DNA of 64,000 nt, taken from positions 1 through 64,000 of the forward strand of contig JAYRLC010000011.1 of NCBI GenBank assembly GCA_041905405.1, in the 5' to 3' direction. Shown one piece after another: positions 1 to 7,808 of the stretch. The position numbers were made by a program, and so were the translations under genes. Source of the stretch: RAM1 sp041905405. Lineage in GTDB: Bacteria; Pseudomonadota; Gammaproteobacteria; Burkholderiales; Burkholderiaceae_C. The notes beneath the pieces are model-generated. The model was not told the origin of the DNA. It ran no database searches and was given only the letters and a program-made list of their open reading frames with translations. Numbering within the stretch: the stretch's first letter is position 1; every line of letters begins with the position of its first letter.

Positions 1-1799
1 TCGAACCGATCCAGGCCTGCCGCCGCTGCGGCCGCCCGGGCGTAGACGTAGCAGTCCAAGGCTTCATTGCGTTCGCGCATCTTTTGCCACTCGCGGTGGG
101 CAAAGCCGTTGCGGTCGCGCCGAGTGATCAACTGCTCGGCGCACAGCTGCTGCAGGTACTCCGCGTCGACCTTGGGCAGGTGCACAAAGCCAGCCGGGTA
201 GATCGGCGTCATGCCGTCTTCGTCCACTTCGGCGCTTTTGCGCAAGTTGTTGTAGAACTCCAGCTTCGCGATGCCGCCCGCCACCGGGAACACCTTGATG
301 CCCCGGCGCAGCTTCTTGCCGCTGGCCGTGGCGTCCACAGCAGTGGGCGTGCCAATTAGCGCCGCGCCACCAGCAATGCCCTTGATCGGCATCAGCCGCG
401 TATCGCGCACGCTGCGTACGAAGGCGTAAGCCTCCTGGGTGGCGTAGCCGGTGTCGAGGGCCAGGCGCGCCAGGCTCAGTTGGCAACCACTGCTGTGCGT
501 CCAAGTCTCACCCATGAGCTTGGCCAGGGCTGACCAGACCTCGGTACGAGCCGTGTCGCCCATCAGGATCCGGTGCTCCACCAGCCACGCGGCCTTGCCA
601 CGCCCGAAGGCCCAGACCGAGACTTCGATGCGGTCCTTCTGTACGTCGGCACCGGCAGTCAGCAGCAAGCCACCCGCAGGCACGGTGCCGATGCGGTAGT
701 CCTCGCGACGTTCCAGCAATCGTTGCCAGTCGGGCGCTTCGCCCTCTTCAACCCAGGTCTCACCCAGTTCGGTGTTCTTGAAGGTCTTGATGGCCGAGGC
801 TGAGCGGGAATCGGACATGGCGGCCGACTCCCAAGCCCGAGCGATCTCGATCCAGCTGCGCCAGCCCACCGGGCTGTAGAGGCTGGAGAGATGAAATCCA
901 GCGGTGCGTCCAGCTTGTTCTGGTGCGCAGGCCTGCCACTGGCCGTTGTCCAGCATCCAGGTCTTGTGATGCTCGGCAATCGGCTGGCTGCAGGACTCGC
1001 AGATGTAGGCCGCCGTCTCCGGCTGGCCCCTTTCCCAGCGCAGTTGTTCAAACCGCAGCCACTGGCGATGATCGCAGTGTGGGCACGGCACGAAGTACCG
1101 TCGCTGGTCGGATGCATCGAACTCGCGCTCCACTGCACTGGCGCCGGCGATAGTGGGCGTCGAGACGATCAGGATCTTGCGTCGGGCAAAGGTTCGGGTA
1201 CGCGCCTCCGCCAGCGAGATCGCATCGCCTTCGCCTTCCACATCCAGCGGGTAACCATCGACCTCGTCCAGAAACAGGTAGCGCACCGGCATGCTTCGCA
1301 ATCCCACTGCGCTGTTTGCTCCGGTCATCACCAGCACCCCGCCGTGAAACTCTTTGGCGAGGATGGTGTTGCCCGAATCGCGGCTGCGCGCGGGCGCGAT
1401 GCGCTCCTGGATGGCGGGGCTTTCTTCGATCAGTGCGTCGATGCGCTGCTTGGAAGCCCGCTTGGCCATCTCCACCGTGGGCCAGACTGCCATCATCGGG
1501 CCCGGAGCGTGGTGGATCACATAGCCCACCCAGTTCAGGCCCAGTTCGGTGCCGCCCACCTGCGCACCCTTCATGAACACCACTCGCTCGATCGGCGACA
1601 TAGGCGACAGGCAGTCCATGATCTCTCGCAGGTAGGGCGTGCGGCTGGTGCGCCACCGACCTGGTTCGGAGGCGGCCTTGCTGGAGAGCACGCGGTGCTT
1701 GTCAGCCCACTCAGACACCGTGAGCAGCGGATCAGGGGTCAGGCCTTCGCGCCAGGCGCGCTCAATGGCGTCCCACCCTTCGTAATACAGCTCGTCCAT
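1..1799 (-). CDS. phage terminase large subunit, GpA family (3' end outside window)
   Basis: This is the ATPase/nuclease motor that packages phage DNA. Reading from the ATG at 1799 gives about 599 codons with no stop before the window edge, so the C-terminus is missing. The usual GpA length is about 650-700 residues. A P-loop-like segment (KGAQVGGTE) lies at residues 77-85 and a Walker B segment (LFLDEVDGY) at 175-183. A CxxC...CxxC pair (CPHC, CESC) near residues 238-270 matches the zinc-binding part seen in this family. The start lies directly after the small subunit stop (2-base gap), as expected for a terminase pair. This gene is the clearest proof that the left part of the window is of phage origin. 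Confidence 0.93.
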   Translation of the reverse strand, partial: MDELYYEGWDAIERAWREGLTPDPLLTVSEWADKHRVLSSKAASEPGRWRTSRTPYLREIMDCLSPMSPIERVVFMKGAQVGGTELGLNWVGYVIHHAPGPMMAVWPTVEMAKRASKQRIDALIEESPAIQERIAPARSRDSGNTILAKEFHGGVLVMTGANSAVGLRSMPVRYLFLDEVDGYPLDVEGEGDAISLAEARTRTFARRKILIVSTPTIAGASAVEREFDASDQRRYFVPCPHCDHRQWLRFEQLRWERGQPETAAYICESCSQPIAEHHKTWMLDNGQWQACAPEQAGRTAGFHLSSLYSPVGWRSWIEIARAWESAAMSDSRSASAIKTFKNTELGETWVEEGEAPDWQRLLERREDYRIGTVPAGGLLLTAGADVQKDRIEVSVWAFGRGKAAWLVEHRILMGDTARTEVWSALAKLMGETWTHSSGCQLSLARLALDTGYATQEAYAFVRSVRDTRLMPIKGIAGGAALIGTPTAVDATASGKKLRRGIKVFPVAGGIAKLEFYNNLRKSAEVDEDGMTPIYPAGFVHLPKVDAEYLQQLCAEQLITRRDRNGFAHREWQKMRERNEALDCYVYARAAAAAAGLDRF

Positions 1800-1801
1800 G
1801 C

Positions 1802-2383
1802 TCAATCCACCTTGGCCTGCAAGTCGCCCAGGTCCTGCAGTTGCTGGCGCACGGCGGCATCCAGCGCCACATGCAAGACATGGGCATCAACGCCCAGCCC
1901 TGCGGCCATCTGCGACGAGATGCGCGCCGGCCAGTTGAGCCAGGCATCCCGCTCGGAACGGGCCAGCTTGAACACATGGGCCACGGCCTGCGAGCGATCG
2001 ACCAATTCGCCCTTCAAGCGGGCCAGGCGCACCTTGTTCGTTTGCGCCTTGACCACCTCATTGACGGTGCGGGCCTGGAGCAGTGAAGTACCACCACTCG
2101 AGAGGGCCGGGGTGGGTGGCTCTGCCGTTTCCCGTGGTGGCCGTGCGGAAGCTTGCGGCGTCTCGCGGGCAGGCGCGGAGACCTGCGGGGCCGGTTTGTC
2201 ACTGGTGACATCTGCTACCGATCGCCGAGTCGGTGTGGTGTTGGCCGCCCACTGGGCGTCGGCCAACGCCAGATCGATGGTGCCGTCCGGCAGCTGGCTA
2301 ATCCGCCCGGTATCGATGGCTTTCTTGACGGCCACGTGCGACACGCCGCGATGGCGCGCGTAGGCGCGAATGGACAGTCCCAT
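1802..2383 (-). CDS. terminase small subunit (Nu1-like; often annotated 'elements of external origin')
   Basis: The 193-residue protein begins with a short winged-helix/MerR-like DNA-recognition segment (SIRAYARHRGVSHVAVKKAI, residues 4-23). A Pro/Ala-rich linker follows at about residues 55-95, and then a helical C-terminal half. This layout matches small terminase subunits that select the packaging site and hand DNA to the large subunit. The gene sits immediately upstream of the GpA-type large subunit with only 2 bases between them, which supports the role. The family assignment is from recall of sequence style, not from a search. Confidence 0.82.
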   Translation of the reverse strand: MGLSIRAYARHRGVSHVAVKKAIDTGRISQLPDGTIDLALADAQWAANTTPTRRSVADVTSDKPAPQVSAPARETPQASARPPRETAEPPTPALSSGGTSLLQARTVNEVVKAQTNKVRLARLKGELVDRSQAVAHVFKLARSERDAWLNWPARISSQMAAGLGVDAHVLHVALDAAVRQQLQDLGDLQAKVD

Positions 2384-2539
2384 GGTGTTGATCTACTCAG
2401 TGCAAGTGGGTGGCCTCCTGGAGGTATGGGTCAGGCAAAGGCGAGTGAATCACCCGGGATAAGAAAGAACTTGGCTTCTGGGGCGCACAGCGCGTGAATG
2501 CGGATGTCGATTGACAAGCAACCCACCAAGGAGCCCCAC

Positions 2540-2830
2540 ATGACCAAACCCAAGCAACCCAACGCACTCTCCCCCTACGAGATCGAGCTCTTGCTCGATT
2601 CGATCGCCCTGGACCACCTGTTCATCGAAACCCTGCAAACCCGCCACCGCGACAGCCTGGACTTCCACGACGTGAGCGTCTGGGGTGTCAAGAGCGCCTT
2701 GCAAGCCGCGTTTGATGCTGGGCTGCGTGCTGCAGGTGGCGCGCCAAAGCAGACCGTGCACCGCGTGCGCAAAGTCACCGCAGCACATCAAACCAGCGGC
2801 AACGGCAGCACCGCAGCCCTGCAAGCGTGA
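2540..2830 (+). CDS. small conserved protein, DUF6900-like
   Basis: The 96-residue protein has the core LFIETLQTRHRDSLDFHDVSVW at about residues 27-48. That resembles DUF6900 proteins found in phage and integrative elements; the function is unknown. I chose the ATG at 2540 because an AAGGAG-like site lies 5-10 bases upstream; the frame is open further upstream but without a good ribosome site. It heads a plus-strand set of small genes convergent with the Fic/DUF6933 pair and divergent from the terminase genes. No membrane segment or signal peptide is visible. Confidence 0.7.
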   Translation: MTKPKQPNALSPYEIELLLDSIALDHLFIETLQTRHRDSLDFHDVSVWGVKSALQAAFDAGLRAAGGAPKQTVHRVRKVTAAHQTSGNGSTAALQA

Positions 2831-2837
2831 GGGCGCC

Positions 2838-3398
2838 ATGACCAACGCACTCAACCCCAACCAGCAGGCCATCCTGGAACACGCAGTGCAACACAGCGGC
2901 GGCAAGATCGCCTGGTTCCCCGAACACATCAAGGGCGGCGCCCGTGCCAAGGTGCTCGAAGGTTTGTTCAAACGTGCCCTGATCACGCCCGATGGCGATG
3001 ACTGGGTGGTGGCCGCCGAGGGCTACGACGCCCTGGGCCTGCCCCGACCAGGCGCCTTGCCGCCGACCATCACACTGGATGATCCGGAACTCGAGGCCGA
3101 AGTCGCCAGTGCCGAGGCCAGTTGGCAGCAGACCGCCAAGGACAAGCCGGTTCGTACACGGGCCGACAGCAAGCAGGCTTTGGTCATTGGCCTGTTGCAG
3201 CGCCTCGAGGGCGCCACGATCGCGCAGATCATGGAGGCCACGGGCTGGCAGCAGCACACCGTGCGCGGCACCCTGGCCGGTACGCTCAAGAAGCGCCTGG
3301 GACTGACCATCACATCAGCCAAGGAGGCCGGTGGTCAGCGGGTTTACCGCATCGAGACCATGACCACCATCACCGATACCGATTCGGAGGCCGCATGA
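2838..3398 (+). CDS. DUF3489 domain protein
   Basis: This is a 186-residue protein. Its C-terminal half (about residues 105-178) contains the pattern SKQALVIGLLQRLEGATIAQIMEATGWQ followed by HTVRGTLAGTLKKRLG. This is the DUF3489 helical domain, which looks like a winged-helix DNA-binding fold. The N-terminal half (NPNQQAILEHA...GGKIAWFP) resembles small element-encoded proteins. It starts 7 bases after the preceding stop and overlaps the next start by 4 bases (ATGA), so the genes are probably co-translated. A regulatory role in the element is likely but not shown. Confidence 0.8.
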   Translation: MTNALNPNQQAILEHAVQHSGGKIAWFPEHIKGGARAKVLEGLFKRALITPDGDDWVVAAEGYDALGLPRPGALPPTITLDDPELEAEVASAEASWQQTAKDKPVRTRADSKQALVIGLLQRLEGATIAQIMEATGWQQHTVRGTLAGTLKKRLGLTITSAKEAGGQRVYRIETMTTITDTDSEAA

Positions 3399-3754
3399 AC
3401 GCTCGCCCCAACCTTGCTCGGATCGATGAGCTGGGGCAGCGCCTGGCCGATCAGGCGTTTCGCACCCTGATCAGCCTGTGCCCTGAAATCCGCAGCGCCA
3501 GCCCGGCGCGCCAAGAGGCGGTGTGTGCCGCGATGCGGGCCAAGGTGGCACCTGCCATCGACAGCCTGCTCGAAGACGCGCGGCTCGCGCCCTGTTTGGC
3601 CGAAGCGGCGTTTCACAACGCTGTGCTGACCCTGGCACTGGCCGGCGTCGAAGCCTTGCAGGCCAAGGCCGTGAGCCCCAAGTACCGATCCACCAGCCCA
3701 ACCACCACACCAACCAGAAAGGCCCGTCATGCCCAGCATGTCCATCACCATTGA
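3395..3754 (+). CDS. hypothetical protein
   Basis: The 119-residue frame opens with ATG overlapping the previous stop (ATGA), which suggests translational coupling. The first 85 residues are Ala/Leu-rich and probably helical. The last 30 are Thr/Pro/His-rich (ending HAQHVHHH) and look unstructured. I do not recognise a family. The C-terminal 26 bases overlap the next gene in another frame, so the His-rich tail could be fortuitous. Its place inside a tightly packed plus-strand set is the main support that it is real. Confidence 0.5.
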   Translation: MNARPNLARIDELGQRLADQAFRTLISLCPEIRSASPARQEAVCAAMRAKVAPAIDSLLEDARLAPCLAEAAFHNAVLTLALAGVEALQAKAVSPKYRSTSPTTTPTRKARHAQHVHHH

Positions 3755-4088
3755 ACGCACCCCGCTGACCCTCATGTGGGAGGGCCAGGAGATTCAGGTC
3801 GAGCAGCTCGGCATCCGGTTGCCCTTTGCGCGCAAGCCCGAGAACCTCAAGGACATGAGCGCCAGCGGCGACTACATCGTCTACGTCACCGAGACCCGGA
3901 TCATGACGCCCGAGGAGTTCGATGGCTTTGCTGCCAACCTGCTCGTTTCGCGCGACTGGCTGGCGGGCAAGGGGGGCTATGTCGGCCAGGCACGTTTGTG
4001 CGTGGAAGTCCACGCCCCCGGTCGCCCGTACCTGTATGTCGATCCGTCTGGCGGCGACTACGCCCGCTACGCGGCCCGCCTGGGCTAG
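3729..4088 (+). CDS. hypothetical protein, element-associated
   Basis: The 119-residue protein starts at ATG 3729, preceded by AGAAAGG about 8 bases upstream. The sequence is balanced and globular (SASGDYIVYVTETRIMTPEEF near residues 45-65, RPYLYVDPSGGDYARYAARLG at the end), with no membrane segment. No family was recognised with certainty. It overlaps the end of the previous frame by 26 bases. It is probably part of the same transcription unit as the DUF3489 gene. Confidence 0.65.
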   Translation: MPSMSITIERTPLTLMWEGQEIQVEQLGIRLPFARKPENLKDMSASGDYIVYVTETRIMTPEEFDGFAANLLVSRDWLAGKGGYVGQARLCVEVHAPGRPYLYVDPSGGDYARYAARLG

Positions 4089-4164
4089 TGGCTGTGACGC
4101 TACGCTGTTCATCTTCTTCCATCAAAGCCTTGGCTTTGCATAGCAGCAGCGCGTCAATGGAGTC

Positions 4165-4557
4165 ATGGCCAACACAGATACGGAGCCGATGATGAACACC
4201 ACCAAGATACCAGCAACGAACAACCCCGATTGGGGATTTTTTGGCAGTCTGCGCGACCAAGCCGAGGTGGCCTGGCCCATCGCCATGACGGCGATTTCAG
4301 ACGCCACCCACCAGCCACTCGAATCCGTGCGTGCCTTTCTCGACAGTCGCCACGGCCGCCACTTTGCCGACGACGTGCACAACGGGCTGTACGCCGGCGC
4401 CAACCTCAAGGACGCCATCGAGCAGGCCATCCAACGCTGGATGGGCTGGACCATTGGCCGCCAGACCAGCAAGCAGCACGGTATCCCCAAAGGTCTGCCT
4501 TACCTGACCGGCTTTGTGATTCACTGCGAGATCGTCGAGGAGTCCATGGCCGACTGA
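4165..4557 (+). CDS. hypothetical protein, element-associated
   Basis: The 130-residue frame ends the plus-strand set of small genes. The body (WGFFGSLRDQAEVAWPIAM..., residues 23-42, and NLKDAIEQAIQRWMGWTIGRQ, about residues 79-99) is amphipathic and soluble-looking. Two in-frame ATGs near the start (4165 and 4189) are both possible; the second would shorten the protein by eight residues. The gene converges on DUF6933 with 10 bases between the stops. I see no motif that gives a function. Confidence 0.65.
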   Translation: MANTDTEPMMNTTKIPATNNPDWGFFGSLRDQAEVAWPIAMTAISDATHQPLESVRAFLDSRHGRHFADDVHNGLYAGANLKDAIEQAIQRWMGWTIGRQTSKQHGIPKGLPYLTGFVIHCEIVEESMAD

Positions 4558-4567
4558 CAGGATCCGC

Positions 4568-5065
4568 TCAATGAACGCCACGGCCAGACACCAACTCACG
4601 AACCGTTCTGTCTGGGGATCCAGCGCCCTTGCTCAGTGGCCCGCAAGGCACGGCAGCCAATTTCAGTGACAACGCCAGAGGATCGACGAGACCGCCACGA
4701 TCTCGGAAAGCCTCGGCGAGGAACGCAAATTCATTCATCATGCCTACCACACTGCGGTTTGATGTCTTGGCATAAACCACCTCGTTCATGCCCCCGATTT
4801 CTGTATCGATGAATTCAGCGGGCAATTCCAGTGCCTGCAATATCTCTTTCAACGCTCCCGGAAATCGCTGGGCTAATCTGGCCGATGGCGCCAGGGACAA
4901 CACCACAGGCAACAGCGTCCGCTCATTCACCAAGAGCGAAATCTGTGGCTTCCAGAACAGGGCTGTGGCGTACCAGTTGCCCAGAAGTGTCGATGCAGGC
5001 ACGGGCGTACCGACCGGATGACCCATCCGATCGAGCAGTTTTTGGGTGCAGTGAAGCGTGAACAT
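4568..5065 (-). CDS. DUF6933 family protein, partner of the Fic gene
   Basis: The 165-residue protein starts MFTLHCTQKLLDRMG, the typical opening of DUF6933 proteins. The middle holds a conserved-looking stretch (NWYATALFWKPQISLLVNERTL) at about residues 29-50. It follows the Fic gene on the same strand with an 8-base gap, so both are probably on one mRNA. I chose ATG 5065 because it gives the family N-terminus; the frame remains open upstream through the Fic gene. The function of DUF6933 is not established. A toxin-antitoxin or immunity partnership with Fic is a guess from the pairing only. Confidence 0.75.
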   Translation of the reverse strand: MFTLHCTQKLLDRMGHPVGTPVPASTLLGNWYATALFWKPQISLLVNERTLLPVVLSLAPSARLAQRFPGALKEILQALELPAEFIDTEIGGMNEVVYAKTSNRSVVGMMNEFAFLAEAFRDRGGLVDPLALSLKLAAVPCGPLSKGAGSPDRTVRELVSGRGVH

Positions 5066-5073
5066 GGCAACGA

Positions 5074-6204
5074 TCAGGTTGGTCCATCCATCGGCATCAA
5101 CTCGTAGCTCGTGCTGCGACCACTGGCCTCTGACTTTTTCAACACTCCACGTTCCACCAAGTCGGTTATGTCGCGCAACGCGGTGTCCTGCGAGCACTTG
5201 CCAATTGCCGCCCACTTGCTGCTGGTCAACTTGCCATCGAAGCCATCGAGCAACTTGTTGAGCAGCTTGATCTGCCGATCGTTCATCGGAACGCCCGCCC
5301 AGTGTTGCCAAAAACGCGCCTTGACCAACACCTGCGCCAGCGTTTGCTCGGCCCCTTGAACGGCCCGAAGCAAGCAGGCTAAAAACCACGCCAGCCAATC
5401 GGTGACATCCAGGCTCCCCTTCTGGGTGGCTTCGAGGCGGTCGTAATAGTCGTTACGCTCGCGCTGTATCTGGGCCGACAGGCTGTAGTAGCGCTGTGCC
5501 GATTGCTCGGCGCGTGCCAGCGCCATGTCGCCCACCGCCCGTGCGATACGGCCATTGCCGTCTTCAAACGGATGGATGGTGACAAACCACAGGTGCGCCA
5601 GCCCGGCTTTGACCACTGGGTCGTCATGCTGATCCACGTTGAACCAGTTCAGGAAGTCCAACATTTCAGCGTCCAGCAAGTGCGCCGGCGGTGCTTCGTA
5701 GTGGACCTTTTGCCGATGGATGGGACCAGAGACCACCTGCATAGGACCTTGCGCGTCGTCGCGCCACTGGCCAATGCGTATCTTGGTCAGGCTGCTGTAG
5801 CCTGTAGGAAAAAGCGCGGCGTGCCAGCCGAACAAGCGGTCAGCCGTTAGCGGCTCATGATGACGTTGCGTGGCATCGAGAACCATATCCACCACGCCGT
5901 CCACCTGACGGTCTGTCGGTGCCAGGGCTCCGATGTCGACGCCTAATCTGCGGGCAATCGATGAGCGAACCGAATCGGGGTTGAGCTTCTCGCCTTCGAT
6001 CTCGCTGGTCTTGAGCACATCATCGGTCAAAACGCGCAGCGTGGCCTGGCCTCGCAAATCCAAACCCAGATCGTGCATGCGCCCCAATAGATGACCCTGT
6101 GCACGATGCACTTGGGCCAGCAATGGTGCTAACCGTTTGCGGTCATACGACCAGTGCGGCCAGTCGTTGAGTTGCCAGACATACCGTTTATCTTCGCTTT
6201 TCAT
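5074..6204 (-). CDS. Fic family protein (AMPylase/nucleotidyltransferase) with N-terminal DUF4172-like region
   Basis: The 376-residue protein carries the Fic catalytic motif HPFEDGNGR at residues 211-219; His211 is the catalytic base and Asp215/Asn217 position Mg-nucleotide. An inhibitory helix motif TSEIEG at 66-71 fits the [S/T]xxxE[G/N] signature, with Glu70 predicted to block ATP in cis. This would be a class II, self-inhibited Fic enzyme. The C-terminal 80 residues look like a winged helix (KWAAIGKCSQDTALRDITDL). It transfers AMP or another nucleotide part to target proteins; the target cannot be read from sequence. A strong promoter starts within a few bases of the ATG. Confidence 0.92.
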   Translation of the reverse strand: MKSEDKRYVWQLNDWPHWSYDRKRLAPLLAQVHRAQGHLLGRMHDLGLDLRGQATLRVLTDDVLKTSEIEGEKLNPDSVRSSIARRLGVDIGALAPTDRQVDGVVDMVLDATQRHHEPLTADRLFGWHAALFPTGYSSLTKIRIGQWRDDAQGPMQVVSGPIHRQKVHYEAPPAHLLDAEMLDFLNWFNVDQHDDPVVKAGLAHLWFVTIHPFEDGNGRIARAVGDMALARAEQSAQRYYSLSAQIQRERNDYYDRLEATQKGSLDVTDWLAWFLACLLRAVQGAEQTLAQVLVKARFWQHWAGVPMNDRQIKLLNKLLDGFDGKLTSSKWAAIGKCSQDTALRDITDLVERGVLKKSEASGRSTSYELMPMDGPT

Positions 6205-6239
6205 GCGGAGATTATGGGCGACCTTCGACGCAAGGTCAA
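6205..6239 (-). promoter_or_regulatory. sigma70-type promoter of the Fic gene, predicted leaderless transcript
   Basis: On the minus strand a -35 TTGACC (6234-6239) and a -10 CATAAT (6211-6216) are separated by exactly 17 bases. Transcription would start about 7 bases after the -10, at or next to the Fic ATG (6204), so the mRNA would have little or no leader. No ribosome binding site is visible before the ATG. Confidence 0.6.
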
Positions 6240-6264
6240 GACAATCACCGCATTTATTGCGTAT

Positions 6265-6525
6265 CTAATATAGCGAATTCTCCGCACGTCCGTCTGAAGG
6301 TAGGGCAGACTGACGCACCCGCAGGGCTTCAAAGCCCCGGCGCAGAGCGTAGCTGCGCACGATCGAGACGGCCGTGAAGATCAAGCCAATCAGCAGGTTT
6401 TCTGTGACAGTGACCGTCAGACTGAACAGGGGGAACACCGCCATCTGCGTGATCACCGCCACCCCATAGCCCACCAGCACATTGGCGAGCGACTCCACCA
6501 GCGACATCAGGCGCGACTGCTTCAT
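6265..6525 (-). CDS. small two-helix membrane protein, DUF7220-like
   Basis: The 86-residue protein has two hydrophobic segments (about residues 10-32 and 36-57) joined by a short loop. A basic segment (RSYALRRGFEALRVRQ) follows. This pattern, starting MKQSRLMSLVES, matches the DUF7220 proteins of phages and integrated elements; the role is unknown. Its ATG overlaps the stop of the upstream methyltransferase gene (ATGA), so it is probably translated with it. A holin-like or inner-membrane role is possible but not supported by anything specific. Confidence 0.75.
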   Translation of the reverse strand: MKQSRLMSLVESLANVLVGYGVAVITQMAVFPLFSLTVTVTENLLIGLIFTAVSIVRSYALRRGFEALRVRQSALPSDGRAENSLY

Positions 6526-7808
6526 GCGGCCACCTCCGCGTCATCCCCGGCAACATCGACAACACCAGCCAGGTCATTGAACTTGACCGCATCGGCTTCC
6601 CGGTAGGCTTCCTGGCCACTCCAGTCCTGCCAACGGCGCACGATCACGTCCACGTACTTCGGATCGAGTTCGATCAGCCAGCCGATGCGGCCGGATTTTT
6701 CTGCTGCGATGAGCGTGGTGCCAGAACCACCGAAGGGATCCAGAACGATGTCACCGGGTCGACTGGAATTGCGGATGGCCCGTTCGACCAGCTCCACCGG
6801 TTTCATGGTCGGGTGCAGATCGTTCTTCTGTGGCTTCTTGATGTTCCACACGTCGCCCTGGTCACGGTCACCGCACCAATGGCGATTTTGCCCCTCGGGC
6901 CATCCGTAGAGGATGGGCTCGTACTGGCGCTGGTAGTCGGCACGGCCCAACGTGAACGTGTTCTTGGCCCAGATGATGAAGGTGGACCACTTGCCACCGG
7001 CAGCGCGGAATGCAGACTGCAGCGTGTCGAGTTCGCTGGACGACATGGCCACATAGACGGCTCCGCTACAGCGCTCCAGCATCGGGGTCAAGGCTGCCAG
7101 CAAGAAATCGTAGAAACCATCGCCCAGGTTGTCGTTCAGGATCGGGCGGTCCTTGCCGCGCATCTTGTCCTTGGCGCTGTTGGCGTAGTCCACGTTATAG
7201 GGCGGATCTGTCACGATCATGTCTGCCTTGGCATCGGCCATCAGCAGCTCGTAGCTCTTGGGGTCGGTGGCATCCCCACACACCAGCCGGTGATTGCCCA
7301 GCTCCCAGACATCGCCGGGACGGGAGATCGGAGTGGCCGACACTTCGGGCACCGCATCATCGTCCGTCTGCCCATCCACCGTGGTCTCTTCGCCGGCCAT
7401 GATCTCGGCCAGGGCATCGGCATCAAAGCCGGTGATGTCCATGTTGAAACCATCCTCCTGCAGTGACTGCAGTTCGATGCGCAGCATGGCGTCGTCCCAG
7501 CCAGCGTTTTCGGCAATGCGGTTGTCCGCGATGATGAGGGCACGGCGTTGGGTAGGCGTCAGATGATCGAGCACGACCACGGGCACGGTGTCCAGTCCCA
7601 GCTTTTGCGCGGCGGCCAGGCGACCGTGACCGGCGACTATCACGCCATCGGACCCAGCCAGGATCGGATTGGTGAAGCCGAACTCGACGATGGAAGCCGC
7701 AATCTGTCCCACCTGCTCTTCGGAGTGGGTGCGCGCATTACGGGCGTAGGGCACCAGTTTCTCGGTGGGCCAGCGCTCGATGTCGGTGGAAAGCCAAGGT
7801 TCAGACAT
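6522..7808 (-). CDS. ParB-like nuclease domain + N4/N6 DNA methyltransferase fusion (copy 1)
   Basis: This is a 428-residue protein. Residues 15-105 form a ParB/Sulfiredoxin-type domain (PYARNARTHS, then IVAGHGRLAAAQKLG). The C-terminal part is an S-adenosylmethionine-dependent DNA methylase. Its catalytic DPPY is at 201-204 and its SAM-binding motif DPFGGSGTT is at 357-365. The order DPPY before FGGSG is that of beta-class enzymes. Such fusions are common in phages and may protect phage DNA or modify it for regulation; no restriction partner is visible. I used ATG 7808, overlapping the stop of copy 2; an upstream in-frame start at 7847 is less likely. Confidence 0.93.
   Translation of the reverse strand: MSEPWLSTDIERWPTEKLVPYARNARTHSEEQVGQIAASIVEFGFTNPILAGSDGVIVAGHGRLAAAQKLGLDTVPVVVLDHLTPTQRRALIIADNRIAENAGWDDAMLRIELQSLQEDGFNMDITGFDADALAEIMAGEETTVDGQTDDDAVPEVSATPISRPGDVWELGNHRLVCGDATDPKSYELLMADAKADMIVTDPPYNVDYANSAKDKMRGKDRPILNDNLGDGFYDFLLAALTPMLERCSGAVYVAMSSSELDTLQSAFRAAGGKWSTFIIWAKNTFTLGRADYQRQYEPILYGWPEGQNRHWCGDRDQGDVWNIKKPQKNDLHPTMKPVELVERAIRNSSRPGDIVLDPFGGSGTTLIAAEKSGRIGWLIELDPKYVDVIVRRWQDWSGQEAYREADAVKFNDLAGVVDVAGDDAEVAA

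Noticed and set aside
891..2363. 490-residue plus-strand frame opposite the terminase genes
   Set aside because: No domain-like sequence; both terminase subunits on the minus strand are recognisable.
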